Counted from the first letter of the stretch, positions 42,950 to 51,695 are shown. The stretch is DNA of 64,000 nucleotides from Thalassobacillus devorans (GCF_900176565.1 NZ_FXEH01000004.1:248001-312000); one strand, 5' to 3'. The notes: generated from the letters alone by a model not told the origin. Numbers and translations are program-made.

Positions 42950-43358
42950 ACTTTCTCCTGTTCGCTCGGCGGTGGGGAATTATGTGAGCCACGTAAAAGT
43001 AGGTAATCTAATCTTCACTGCTGGTCAGGGGGTAGATCAATACCATGGGAAGCTTGGATTAGATTTAAGTGTTGAAGAAGGATATCAAGCCGCACGAATA
43101 TCCATGCTGAACCTGTTATGTGTTTTAAAAGCTGAGCTTCAAGAATTAAGTAAAGTGAAGCGTGTTGTCAAATTATTAGGAATGGTGAATTGTACAGAAG
43201 ATTTTATAAATCAGCCCAAAGTGATCGACGGGGCCTCTGATCTTCTGGTCGAAGTGTTTGGGGAAAGAGGGCGTCATGCCCGTTCAGCAGTTGGAATGGC
43301 ACAGCTTCCAGGCGGGACAGCCATCGAGATTGAAATGATTGTAGAAATTGAAGAATGA
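42897..43358 (+). CDS. RidA-family protein, probable 2-aminomuconate deaminase
   Basis: 153 residues with a RidA/YjgF fold: LELSPVRSAVGNYVSHVKVGNLIFTAGQG at the start, ARISMLNLLCVLKAELQELSKVKRVVKLLGMVNCTEDFINQP, and ARSAVGMAQLPGGTAIEIEMIVEIEE at the end. The key arginine is in HARSAVG. In the 2-nitrobenzoate pathway a RidA-type enzyme removes ammonia from 2-aminomuconate to give 4-oxalocrotonate; the same role fits its place. The gene overlaps the end of ACMSD. Confidence 0.82.
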   Translation: MEQKVITPEEKLQNLGLELSPVRSAVGNYVSHVKVGNLIFTAGQGVDQYHGKLGLDLSVEEGYQAARISMLNLLCVLKAELQELSKVKRVVKLLGMVNCTEDFINQPKVIDGASDLLVEVFGERGRHARSAVGMAQLPGGTAIEIEMIVEIEE

Positions 43359-43382
43359 GATGGTGGCGTTAAGTCACCATCT
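43358..43382 (+). other. intercistronic hairpin
   Basis: agatggtg (43358-43365) pairs with caccatct (43375-43382), followed only by TTCCTT. It may trim or stabilise the message, or be a weak terminator. Confidence 0.5.
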
Positions 43383-43423
43383 TTCCTTAAACTCACTCGA
43401 GATTTAGTAAAGGAGGACATTAC

Positions 43424-44899
43424 ATGCCTATAAAGGAAATGTACGGGAAAAAGGTTCAACCTATTGATTGTCGTCACTTTATCAATGGGAATTATATGGA
43501 CTTTGAGAATGGGAGAACCTTTGAAAATATTAATCCAGCTACAGAAGAAGTGATGGGCAAAGTAGCGGAAGGTGGATACGAAGAGGTTGACTTGGCCGTT
43601 AAAGCAGCCAGGACTGCTTTAAAAGGGCAATGGTCTACCATTACTACGGCACAAAGATCCCAAATTTTACGCCGTATTGGAGATTTAATTATTGATAGAA
43701 AAGAAGAGTTAGCAGCACTGGAAGCAATGGATACAGGTAAGCCTTATGAAATGGCGCTGGAAGTTGATATTACTCGGGCAGCCTATAATTTTCATTTCTT
43801 TGCAGATTTCCTGACATCATTAGGAACGGAATCTTACCAGCAAGATGATCTGGCATTACATTATTCCATCCGCCGTCCTGTAGGCGTAGTGGGGATGATC
43901 AACCCATGGAATTTACCATTACTCCTGCTGACTTGGAAAATGGCCCCGTGTCTTGCAGCAGGAAACACAGTAGTAATGAAACCTGCCGAATGGACACCGA
44001 TGACTGCTACAATACTGGCGGAAATTATTCAAGAAGCTGGAGTTCCGGACGGGGTAGTCAATTTAGTACATGGGTTTGGCCCGAATTCTGCGGGGGCAGC
44101 TCTCACAGAACATGAAGATGTAGATGCGATAACATTCACTGGAGAGACCAAGACAGGAACAGCAATCATGAAGGCTGCTGCACCTACTTTGAAAAAACTC
44201 TCCTATGAACTGGGGGGTAAGAACCCAAATATTATTTTCGCTGATTCTGACCTCGATGAAGTGATTGAAACAACGCTTAAGTCCAGTTTTATGAACCAGG
44301 GAGAAGTGTGTCTTTGCGGATCCAGAATTTATGTGGAACGGGAAGTTTATGATGAATTCCTGGATAAATTTGTAATGAAAACGAGAGAACTACAGGTAGG
44401 AGATCCATTCGATTCAGGGACAAAAGTAGGTGCTGTCATTTCGAAAGAGCATTATGATCGTGTGAATCATTATATTCAAATTGCAGAGGAAGAAGGCGGA
44501 GAAATCCTTACGGGAGGCAATCGTCCGAAGGGAATGCGTAAAGGATACTTTATTGAGCCTACTATTGTAGCTGGTCTAAACCGTGATTCCAGGTGTGTAC
44601 GAGAAGAGATTTTTGGACCTGTAGTTACCGTAATGCCTTTTGATAGAGAAGAAGAAGTAATCGAACAAGCAAACGATACCCATTATGGGTTGGGGACGAC
44701 TATTTGGACAAATGACTTACGGCGTGCCCACCGGGTAGCTCACCAAATAGAGGCGGGAATTATCTGGGTTAACACTTGGTACCTAAGAGATTTACGCACA
44801 CCTTTTGGAGGACTGAAACAAAGTGGTATTGGCAGAGAAGGCGGGATACACAGCTTTGAATTTTATAGTGAATTGTCGAATATCACGATCAAACTCTAG
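43424..44899 (+). CDS. 2-aminomuconate semialdehyde dehydrogenase (aldehyde dehydrogenase family)
   Basis: 491 residues, full-length ALDH. NPWNLPLLLLTWKMAPCLAAGNTVVMKPAEWTP is the cofactor region, FTGETKTG the NAD loop, SYELGGKNPNIIFADSDLDE carries the general-base glutamate and NQGEVCLCGSRIYVERE the catalytic cysteine. It resembles hydroxymuconic and aminomuconic semialdehyde dehydrogenases (DmpC, AmnC, NbaE). In this pathway it oxidises 2-aminomuconate semialdehyde to 2-aminomuconate, just before the RidA-type deamination. AAAGGAGG precedes the ATG. Confidence 0.88.
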   Translation: MPIKEMYGKKVQPIDCRHFINGNYMDFENGRTFENINPATEEVMGKVAEGGYEEVDLAVKAARTALKGQWSTITTAQRSQILRRIGDLIIDRKEELAALEAMDTGKPYEMALEVDITRAAYNFHFFADFLTSLGTESYQQDDLALHYSIRRPVGVVGMINPWNLPLLLLTWKMAPCLAAGNTVVMKPAEWTPMTATILAEIIQEAGVPDGVVNLVHGFGPNSAGAALTEHEDVDAITFTGETKTGTAIMKAAAPTLKKLSYELGGKNPNIIFADSDLDEVIETTLKSSFMNQGEVCLCGSRIYVEREVYDEFLDKFVMKTRELQVGDPFDSGTKVGAVISKEHYDRVNHYIQIAEEEGGEILTGGNRPKGMRKGYFIEPTIVAGLNRDSRCVREEIFGPVVTVMPFDREEEVIEQANDTHYGLGTTIWTNDLRRAHRVAHQIEAGIIWVNTWYLRDLRTPFGGLKQSGIGREGGIHSFEFYSELSNITIKL

Positions 44900-44934
44900 T
44901 GGTGACTATCTAAAAAGGAAGGAGGTTTTGCTTC

Positions 44935-45732
44935 TTGACTAGAAAAATACCGAGCAGTGATTTGGATGATTTGTCCGGTCAGTTAGAACAAGCAGAAAAA
45001 CAACAGCAAAGTATGCAGGCATTAACAGATATAAAAAGCGATTTGACTATGGAAGAAGCCTACCGGATCCAACTGGTAAATATCCAGAAAAAAGTAAATG
45101 AGGGCCATCAGGTGGTGGGTAAGAAGATCGGGTTAACTTCTATTGCTATGCAAGAGCTGTTAGGAGTAGATGAACCTGATTACGGACATCTCCTGGATAC
45201 TATGGCAGTTGAAAGTGGAGGGGAAATTCCACCCAATAGAGTCCTGCAGCCAAAAGTGGAAGGGGAGGTAGCCTTTATATTAAAAGAAGAATTGCGAGGG
45301 CCTTCTATCACAGTGGAAGATGTCATGGAAGCTACGGAATCTGTGATGACGGCTATCGAGATAGTAGATAGCAGGATTTCTGATTGGAAAATTACCCTTC
45401 CGGACACCATTGCTGATAACGCATCATCTGGCCTGTATGTACTTGGTGATAACGCTGTCCCTATTCAAGGGGTAAACCTTCCGCGGCTGAACATGGAACT
45501 TTTTAAGAATGGGGAGCGGGTGAATACAGGAAAAGGTTCTGCAGCGCTGGGAAATCCGGCCAAATGTGTCGCATGGCTTGCAAATAAGCTGGCTAAATAT
45601 GATATTTCCTTGAAAAAAGGTGAAGTGATTTTGTCAGGAGCGTTGTCTGCAGCAGTTAATGCAAAACCGGGCGATGAATTTTCTGTAAGGATCGACCAGC
45701 TGGGTGAAGCTTCTGTAAGATTTACAAAATAA
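44935..45732 (+). CDS. 2-oxopent-4-enoate hydratase (DmpE-like)
   Basis: 265 residues from TTG 44935 with AAGGAGG upstream. It matches the meta-pathway hydratase/decarboxylase family: VVGKKIGLTSIAMQELLGVDEPDYGHLLDTM, VEGEVAFILKEELRGPSI, IEIVDSRISDWKITLPDTIADNASSGLYVLG and AALGNPAKCVAWLANKL. The GKKIGLTS form and the DWKI segment agree with DmpE hydratases rather than the decarboxylase. It adds water to 2-oxopent-4-enoate to give 4-hydroxy-2-oxovalerate. It works together with the decarboxylase paralogue that follows. Confidence 0.86.
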   Translation: MTRKIPSSDLDDLSGQLEQAEKQQQSMQALTDIKSDLTMEEAYRIQLVNIQKKVNEGHQVVGKKIGLTSIAMQELLGVDEPDYGHLLDTMAVESGGEIPPNRVLQPKVEGEVAFILKEELRGPSITVEDVMEATESVMTAIEIVDSRISDWKITLPDTIADNASSGLYVLGDNAVPIQGVNLPRLNMELFKNGERVNTGKGSAALGNPAKCVAWLANKLAKYDISLKKGEVILSGALSAAVNAKPGDEFSVRIDQLGEASVRFTK

Positions 45733-45762
45733 AATACATACAGACGAAAGGAGCGTAAGTTT

Positions 45763-46554
45763 TTGAAAACCAAAGCAATAGATTTGAAAAAGTTAGCAGA
45801 GCACGTGGATAGGCATCAAAATGATGCGGTGGAAATGGAAAAGCTAACCCTCCAATATCCTGATTTATCAGTAGAAGATGCTTATAAAATACAAAGTTTG
45901 TGGGGGGAGCTGGCAGGCGCACGTGGAGATCAGATGATTGGATGGAAAATGGGACTGACCAGCCGGGCTAAACAAGAATCTGTGGGGGTTAAAGAACCGA
46001 TATATGGAAGACTTACTCAGTCGATGGAAGTAGCTGATCGGAAATTGAGACTTAATGGGTTAATTCACCCAAGAGTAGAACCGGAAGTCGCTTTTGTAAT
46101 GAAAGAAGAACTAAAAGGAGAAAACCTTACTCCCAGGGATATTTGGGCAGCCACAGACTTCATCATGCCTGCAGTAGAAGTGATTGATAGTCGTTATAAA
46201 AATTTTTCCTTCACGTTAGAAGATGTAGTGGCTGATAACGCATCCTCTTCCAAGTTTTTTCTTGGAGATCAAGCCTACTCGCCGTACCATACTTCTCTTA
46301 GTGATATGCCAGTGTCCCTCTATAAAAATGGTGAGGTTGTTCAATCAGGCTCAGGTGCTGCTGTACTTGGCCATCCCGTTCGTTCCATTATGGAACTTGC
46401 CAATATGATTAATCGGTTTGGTCTGTCCATTGATCCTGGAATGGTTATCCTGACTGGAGGAATTACGGAAGCAGTACATGTCTACGATGAAGATGAAATT
46501 GAAGTCGATTTCGGCACGTTAGGAAAAATGAAATTGGATGTCACTGCTTCATAA
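45763..46554 (+). CDS. 4-oxalocrotonate decarboxylase (DmpH-like)
   Basis: 263 residues, paralogue of the previous gene. It has the decarboxylase-type versions of the motifs: MIGWKMGLTSRAKQESVGVKEPIYGRL, HPRVEPEVAFVMKEELKG, VEVIDSRYKNFSFTLEDVVADNASSSKF and AAVLGHPVRSIMELANM, like DmpH/XylI. It removes CO2 from 4-oxalocrotonate to give 2-oxopent-4-enoate, normally in a complex with the hydratase. TTG start with AAAGGAG upstream. Confidence 0.86.
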   Translation: MKTKAIDLKKLAEHVDRHQNDAVEMEKLTLQYPDLSVEDAYKIQSLWGELAGARGDQMIGWKMGLTSRAKQESVGVKEPIYGRLTQSMEVADRKLRLNGLIHPRVEPEVAFVMKEELKGENLTPRDIWAATDFIMPAVEVIDSRYKNFSFTLEDVVADNASSSKFFLGDQAYSPYHTSLSDMPVSLYKNGEVVQSGSGAAVLGHPVRSIMELANMINRFGLSIDPGMVILTGGITEAVHVYDEDEIEVDFGTLGKMKLDVTAS

Positions 46555-46566
46555 GGAGGTATAATC

Positions 46567-46764
46567 ATGCCCGTTGCTTTCCTCCATATCGTGAAGGGAC
46601 GTAATGAAGATACAAAAAAACAATTAATAAAAGAAGTAAATGAAGCGATCGTCCGAAGCTTAACGATTGATTCTGAAAAAGTACGTATCATCATTCAAGA
46701 AGTTGAAAAGGAAAACTGGGCTGTTGGCGGCGTAACAAAAGCCGACAGTGAGAATGAAAAGTGA
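46567..46764 (+). CDS. 4-oxalocrotonate tautomerase family protein
   Basis: 65 residues. After loss of Met the N-terminal proline (PVAFLHIVKGRNEDTKKQLIKEVNEAIVRSL) is the catalytic base of the 4-OT family, and KVRIIIQEVEKENWAVGGV carries the family's C-terminal strand. It interconverts enol and keto forms of 2-hydroxymuconate. AAGGAGG precedes the ATG. Twelve bases after the decarboxylase. Confidence 0.9.
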   Translation: MPVAFLHIVKGRNEDTKKQLIKEVNEAIVRSLTIDSEKVRIIIQEVEKENWAVGGVTKADSENEK

Positions 46765-46804
46765 TTGGTAATCTTATTAACATCTACTGAAAGAGGTGGT
46801 CCCT

Positions 46805-47350
46805 ATGAGAGCGCATGATAATAGAACACCAGACTTACCGGGAGCGGTGGTCGCCATTGGTGCATTTGATGGTGTACATCGCGGCCACCAAAAAGTCATC
46901 TTACAGGCCGTTCAAAGAAGTAAGGAACTGATGGTTCCAAGCTTAGTTTACACATTCGATCCTCCTCCCCGATCTTACTTTCAAGGCGCCAAGGTTTTGA
47001 CGACGGTGGAAGAAAAAATTAGCAGAATAGTCACGTTAGGGGTTGACCATATTGTAGTAGCCAACTTTGATCAATCCTATATTAATAGATCTGCTGATAG
47101 TTTTATTGAGGAACTTACAAGAGTTTCTCCAAAAGAAATAAATGTAGGGCGGGATTTCCGGTTTGGAAAGAACCGAACTGGTGATGTGACCAAATTATCA
47201 AAGCATTTCCAGGTTAGTTTAACTGAGACCGTTCGTTGTGCTGGAGGTGTCACCATCTCTTCCACGAGAATTCGCAAACTATTGCTGCAAGGAAAGCATC
47301 ACGAAGCAGCTTTGTTATTAGGGTGGGAACAACCAGCCCCTGTCTACTAA
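46805..47350 (+). CDS. stand-alone FAD synthase (FMN adenylyltransferase domain only)
   Basis: 181 residues from ATG 46805 (AAAGAGGTGG at 46790-46799). It covers the nucleotidyltransferase half of RibF: VVAIGAFDGVHRGHQKVILQAV holds the GxFDGxHxGH nucleotide site and GGVTISSTRIRKLLLQGKHHEAALLLG the second signature. The riboflavin kinase domain, about 130 residues in normal RibF, is absent; the frame ends shortly after. So it makes FAD from FMN only. In an operon for an FADH2-dependent monooxygenase it probably boosts FAD supply. I recall a FAD synthetase in the Geobacillus anthranilate cluster too. Confidence 0.85.
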   Translation: MRAHDNRTPDLPGAVVAIGAFDGVHRGHQKVILQAVQRSKELMVPSLVYTFDPPPRSYFQGAKVLTTVEEKISRIVTLGVDHIVVANFDQSYINRSADSFIEELTRVSPKEINVGRDFRFGKNRTGDVTKLSKHFQVSLTETVRCAGGVTISSTRIRKLLLQGKHHEAALLLGWEQPAPVY

Positions 47351-47408
47351 GAGAGATCGTGAAAAAAGTGCTTCCCGGTTGCTTATTAAATTAATAGGAG
47401 GAAATTTT

Positions 47409-48422
47409 ATGAATAAAAGATTATATCTGCTCGTATTTGCGTTCATGTTGTTGGTACTAGGAGCTTGTAATAACTCTTCAGATACCGGTGCAACTCAAGA
47501 TGCCAATGCACAGGACGGAGAGACTTATTCATTTAAATTGGCACATATCACTCCCCCTTCTCACATGTGGCATAAAGGAGCTGAAAAATTCAAGGAAGAA
47601 CTTGATCAAAGGTCTGATGGAAGAATGCAACTGGAAATTTACCCTTCCAGCCAGCTTGGTACGGAAGCAGATATGGTAGAGCAAATTGTAGGAGGCTCCA
47701 TTGATTTTGGATTAATAACTGCAGCTTATATGAGTTCCCGAGAGGAAGCGTTTGCTGCCTGGTTCACTCCTTATGCATTTGAAGATCTGGAAGCCGCAAA
47801 TGATGCGAGAGATTCGGATGTGGCCAAAAAGATACTGGGCACTTTAGATCAACAGGGGTTAGTAGGGTTTGATTACCTTTTTGCAGGACAGCGCGTGATG
47901 CTTTTTAAAGATAAAGAAGTAAAGAGCACAGAAGATATGAATGGCTTGAAGCTGCGTGTAACTCCTAGTCCTCCGATGCAGGATTTCTATACATCGACAG
48001 GGGCTGGCACCGAGGGGCTTCCACTGCCTGAGGTATATTCAGCAGTACAGACTGGGGTCATTGATGGGATGGATATGGACCTCGATGCTGCCATCACAAA
48101 TAAATATTACGAAGTTGTCGACCATGGGGCTGTTACCAACCACATGGTATGGCCTGCAATTGCCATGGTGAATAAATCTACTTTCGAAGGGATGTCTGAA
48201 GCTGATCAGCAAATTGTTAGAGAATCTATTAAAGCAGCAGCTGAATATACGGCTATGACAAGAGCAGAACAAGAAGAGGAATTCAAAGAAGAGTTGCAGG
48301 ATAATGGCATGAATATCTATGAGCTCGATTCCTCTGTATTTAGTAAACAGATTGATATGTTTGATGAAAAATACGGAGCGAAGGATCCGCTTATTCAAGA
48401 GTTCATTGATACATTTCGATAA
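47409..48422 (+). CDS. TRAP transporter substrate-binding lipoprotein (DctP family)
   Basis: 337 residues from ATG 47409 with AATAGGAGG upstream; an earlier in-frame start at 47379 would precede the signal. MNKRLYLLVFAFMLLVLGAC is a lipoprotein signal with lipobox VLGAC. DctP features: ITPPSHMWHKGAEKFKEEL, IYPSSQLGTEADMVEQIVGGSIDFGLI, the carboxylate-binding arginine region LKLRVTPSPPMQDFY, and EVYSAVQTGVIDGMDM. It captures a carboxylate outside the cell and passes it to DctQM. Anthranilate or a related acid is the natural guess from the operon. Confidence 0.88.
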   Translation: MNKRLYLLVFAFMLLVLGACNNSSDTGATQDANAQDGETYSFKLAHITPPSHMWHKGAEKFKEELDQRSDGRMQLEIYPSSQLGTEADMVEQIVGGSIDFGLITAAYMSSREEAFAAWFTPYAFEDLEAANDARDSDVAKKILGTLDQQGLVGFDYLFAGQRVMLFKDKEVKSTEDMNGLKLRVTPSPPMQDFYTSTGAGTEGLPLPEVYSAVQTGVIDGMDMDLDAAITNKYYEVVDHGAVTNHMVWPAIAMVNKSTFEGMSEADQQIVRESIKAAAEYTAMTRAEQEEEFKEELQDNGMNIYELDSSVFSKQIDMFDEKYGAKDPLIQEFIDTFR

Positions 48423-48441
48423 GACTTAGGGGGTTGAACAG

Positions 48442-48921
48442 ATGAAGGCAATTAGTTATGGGATTTCAAAAATAGAAAGAATACTTGCGGTTATCCTGAT
48501 GTTTTGTATGGCTGTCGTGTTGGCTGTTGCAGTAGTATTTCGTTATCTGTTGCAATCTCCCTTATCGTGGGCAGGTGAGGTTTCTATTTTCCTGTTGATT
48601 TGGATCAGTTTTATTGGTGGCAGTCTGGGACTGAAATATAAGTCCCAGGCTAGTGTCACGATAGTAATGGAGTTCATTCCTGACAATATAAGAAAGATCG
48701 TATCCGTTATTGGGCATATTTTTATGCTCCTTTTTCTACTTATATTGATCTTCTATAGTGTGAATTGGATTTTATCCCCAAGCGTTGCCTACCAAAAATC
48801 AACTACGTTGCTATTGCCTATGTGGATTCCCTATATGGCTGTTCCACTAGGGCTTAGCTTTGCAGCCATTCATCTATTTTCCAATCTAATTGACTTCTTC
48901 AGAAAGGATGAGAGTCAATGA
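48442..48921 (+). CDS. TRAP transporter small permease (DctQ)
   Basis: 159 residues with four membrane helices: LAVILMFCMAVVLAVAVVFRYL, SIFLLIWISFIGGSLGL, IGHIFMLLFLLILIFYSVNWIL and MWIPYMAVPLGLSFAAIHLFSNLI. PLSWAGEVSIFLLIW and the ATTLLLPMWIPYM-like ending are the DctQ signature. The last 4 bases overlap the ATGA start of dctM. Confidence 0.88.
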   Translation: MKAISYGISKIERILAVILMFCMAVVLAVAVVFRYLLQSPLSWAGEVSIFLLIWISFIGGSLGLKYKSQASVTIVMEFIPDNIRKIVSVIGHIFMLLFLLILIFYSVNWILSPSVAYQKSTTLLLPMWIPYMAVPLGLSFAAIHLFSNLIDFFRKDESQ

Positions 48922-50198
48922 GTGTTTTTGTTGTGATCATGTTTTTTGTTTTTTTATTTATGGCAATACCAATTTCACTTGTCCTGGGTATGACAACGAT
49001 TTTGTACTTTTTAGTGGAGGGGAATACTACTTTGATGGAGTCCGCCCCCATGAGGATGTACTCTGGACTAGATAACTTTGGTTTGTTGGCTATTCCGTTG
49101 TTCATGCTGGCAGGAGAATTGATGAATGGGGGAGGCATCACAACACGACTTGTGAAGTTTGCTAAAGTTCTATTTGGTCATGTCAGGGGAGGGTTAGCCT
49201 ATGTGACTGTGGTTTCAAATATGTTTCTAGCCTCTATTTTGGGGTCTGCTAATGCACAAGCAGCTATGATGAGTAAAGTAATGGTGCCTGAAATGGAAAG
49301 GGAAGGTTACAATAAGGATTTTTCCTCTGCTCTGACATTGGCATCATCAATCGTAGCACCTATTATTCCCCCAAGTATGATATTCATTATCTATGGGACT
49401 TTGTCTGGGACGTCAATAGGTGGTTTGTTTATGGCTGGTATTATACCAGGAGTCCTATATGGGATAGGTTTTATATTGCTGATCAGTTTAATAGGATACA
49501 AATATAACTTCCAGAAAAGTAAACGAGCATCATGGAAAGAAATCTTTAAAAGTACATTTAGTGTATTACCAGCTTTATTAGTACCTTTCATCATAATAGC
49601 TGGTATAATCAGCGGTGCGTTTACAGCGACTGAATCAGCAGCAATAGCATCTGTCGTAGCCTATATTGTAGGGGCATTTTTTTACAAAGAGCTTAAATGG
49701 AGAAAAATTCCTGATATACTTATCAACACGGTACTCACCTCGGCAACGGTTACATTCTTAATTGCAATGGCTAATATTTTTGGATGGATGATTGCGTTTG
49801 AACAAATTCCTCAAGCTATAGTTACCGGGATGACATCTTTGTCTGATAACCCGATTGTGTTTTTACTGTTAGTGAATATTTTTCTTCTATTGTTAGGAGC
49901 CGTATTGGATGGAATAGCAGCCTTAATCATACTGGTTCCTGTATTTATGCCACTGCTTACAACATTTGAAATTGATCCGATTCATTTCGGGGTGATCATC
50001 TGTATCAATTTAACGATAGGCTTGTTAACTCCACCAGTTGGGACTGGGCTCTTTATCGTTTCATCTATTGCAGAGGTCCGTTTTGAGAAATTGGTCCAGG
50101 CAGTAGCACCATTTCTGATTATGGGGATACTTATTTTATTTGTTATTACCTACTGGGAAAATGCTACCATGTGGATTCCTAATTGGTTAGGATTATAA
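48918..50198 (+). CDS. TRAP transporter large permease (DctM)
   Basis: 426 residues with about 12 membrane helices. PLFMLAGELMNGGGITTRLVKFAKVLFGHVRGGLAYVTVVSNMFLASILGSANAQAAMM is the classic DctM repeat region, PIIPPSMIFIIYGTLSGTSIGGLFMAGIIPG its mid region and LTIGLLTPPVGTGLFIVSSIA its end. It forms the sodium-coupled membrane channel with DctQ. Start overlaps dctQ. The gene ends about 145 bases before the terminator at 50343. Confidence 0.92.
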   Translation: MSVFVVIMFFVFLFMAIPISLVLGMTTILYFLVEGNTTLMESAPMRMYSGLDNFGLLAIPLFMLAGELMNGGGITTRLVKFAKVLFGHVRGGLAYVTVVSNMFLASILGSANAQAAMMSKVMVPEMEREGYNKDFSSALTLASSIVAPIIPPSMIFIIYGTLSGTSIGGLFMAGIIPGVLYGIGFILLISLIGYKYNFQKSKRASWKEIFKSTFSVLPALLVPFIIIAGIISGAFTATESAAIASVVAYIVGAFFYKELKWRKIPDILINTVLTSATVTFLIAMANIFGWMIAFEQIPQAIVTGMTSLSDNPIVFLLLVNIFLLLLGAVLDGIAALIILVPVFMPLLTTFEIDPIHFGVIICINLTIGLLTPPVGTGLFIVSSIAEVRFEKLVQAVAPFLIMGILILFVITYWENATMWIPNWLGL

Positions 50199-50342
50199 TG
50201 GAATACCTAATAATCCACCGGTTTTACATATAAGTAAAATCAAGATAGGGCGGGTAGGTATGAGTAATAAAACTATTAATATATCCCCATGTTTACTTAA
50301 TAAACTATCATTAAAAAATTTTCTATTATTCCACCTGAAAGC

Positions 50343-50373
50343 AAAAAACTGCTGGAATTCCAGCAGTTTTTTA
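50343..50373. terminator. bidirectional terminator after the TRAP genes
   Basis: Perfect stem aaaaaactgctgg (50343-50355), AATT, ccagcagtttttt (50360-50372). A-rich and T-rich arms suit both the plus operon and the minus-strand terC gene. Confidence 0.9.
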
Positions 50374-50378
50374 AATGG

Positions 50379-51165
50379 TTAATTCTGTACAACGGGTTTG
50401 CTCTCTACAGTTTGATGAGTTTTTTCTTTAGATAAAAACCAGCCTCCGATACCAATGGAAAGCAGGACAGACCAGAAGGATATTTTCCAGCCGGCACTTT
50501 TAGCAAAACCTTCTGTAAGGATGGCGAGTTCTGGATGAGCCAGGGTATAGACGGCGAGCTTAACACCAACCCAGGCGACGATCAGGTAGGCAGCAGTTTC
50601 GAGACCTGGTCTACGGTCGAGCAGGCCCACAAAATAGCTGGCTGCAAATCGCATGATGACAAGGCCGATAATTCCTCCAGCAAGGATGACGGCGAAGTGA
50701 CCGCCATCCATGCCACCAATTTCAGGCATGCTGGTCATTGGTAATGTGACTGCTAAGGCAACAGCAGCGAGAATGGAGTCGACGGCAAATGCAATGTCTT
50801 TCCAACTCTACTTTAATAACAGTTGCCCAGAACCCTGAGCCCTTTTTCACTTCTTTTACAGTTTTCAACTTCGGTTTCAGTACATGCTTTTTCAATAGGT
50901 GATAGACCGCGATGCCGAATAAGTAGAGGGCACCGATCGCCTGAACCTGCCAAATGTGCACCAGGTAGGAAATGATGAACAAAGATCCGAAACGGAATAT
51001 GAACGCACCTGCCAGCCCGTAAAATAATGCTTTCTTTCTTTGTTCTATTGGAAGGTGTTTGACCATCGTAGCAATGACGAGGGCGTTATCTGCTGCCAAA
51101 ATACCTTCTAAACCAATGAGAATCAATAATACCCATCCATATTCCATCAATAAAGAAAAGTCCAA
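50379..51165 (-). pseudogene. TerC family membrane protein (YkoY/MeeY-like), broken by a one-base frameshift
   Basis: The first part, from 51165, is the TerC family start MDFSLLMEYGWVLLILIGLEGILAADNALVIATMVKHLP and runs to FWATVIKVELE, after which the frame is wrong. At plus positions 50799-50801 the sequence has TTT where TT restores KVELEDIAFAVDSILAAVALAVTLPMTSMPEIGGMDGGHF, joining to the second part that ends at 50379 (about 260 residues in all). B. subtilis YkoY/MeeY exports manganese to load exported enzymes. Its operon is headed by a Mn riboswitch. A single-base homopolymer change could be real or a sequencing error. Confidence 0.85.
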
Positions 51166-51195
51166 TTCATGTGCTCCTTCATAATAGTTATATTT

Positions 51196-51582
51196 TTAAT
51201 CCCTAACGATGATTTCATCATGGTCAAAACTTTTGACATCTTCCTTAAAAACAATCTTTGTTCGTAAGCGGTAGGTAATGGCGTTTGTTGTAGGTGAAAG
51301 TTCTTTCGGTAACTGATAGTGGAAAGGGATTTCCGTTTTATCGTTCGCTTCGATTGTCTTTGACATTAATACGGTGGTTACAGGCTCGATAAATTCTGGT
51401 TTTCTGCCAGCTTGTTCTTTCACTAAGTCGCACTCCAGGCGATTCACCCTCTGGCTTACCCAGCCACCATATAAATGAAAAGAACCGGAGACGGTGCTGC
51501 CAGGGGGGAGTTCATTTCTATTTAAAATCAAATCCACTTTAGGTGATCCGATTTTCAGCTTGCTTAACACTTTCATAATCAT
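51196..51582 (-). CDS. Spo0M-like arrestin-fold protein, short
   Basis: 128 residues from ATG 51582 with AAGGAGG upstream. LSKLKIGSPKVDLILNRNELPPGSTVSGSFHLYGGWVSQRVNRLECDLV is typical of the N-terminal half of Spo0M (sporulation-control protein, arrestin-like beta fold), and IPFHYQLPKELSPTTNAITYRLRTKIVF follows. Spo0M is about 258 residues, so this is only the N-terminal domain. Role of the short form is unknown. It lies between a Mn riboswitch and the terC gene, so both are probably controlled by manganese. Confidence 0.8.
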   Translation of the reverse strand: MIMKVLSKLKIGSPKVDLILNRNELPPGSTVSGSFHLYGGWVSQRVNRLECDLVKEQAGRKPEFIEPVTTVLMSKTIEANDKTEIPFHYQLPKELSPTTNAITYRLRTKIVFKEDVKSFDHDEIIVRD

Positions 51583-51695
51583 TGTTGTTACCTCCTTGAG
51601 CTAAAGTTTACATAAATGATGTTTTTACATCGTTACCCACATTTCTGAAGTGATAGACACGTGTGACTAAATGCTGCAGTCCCCCTCATAGGCAA

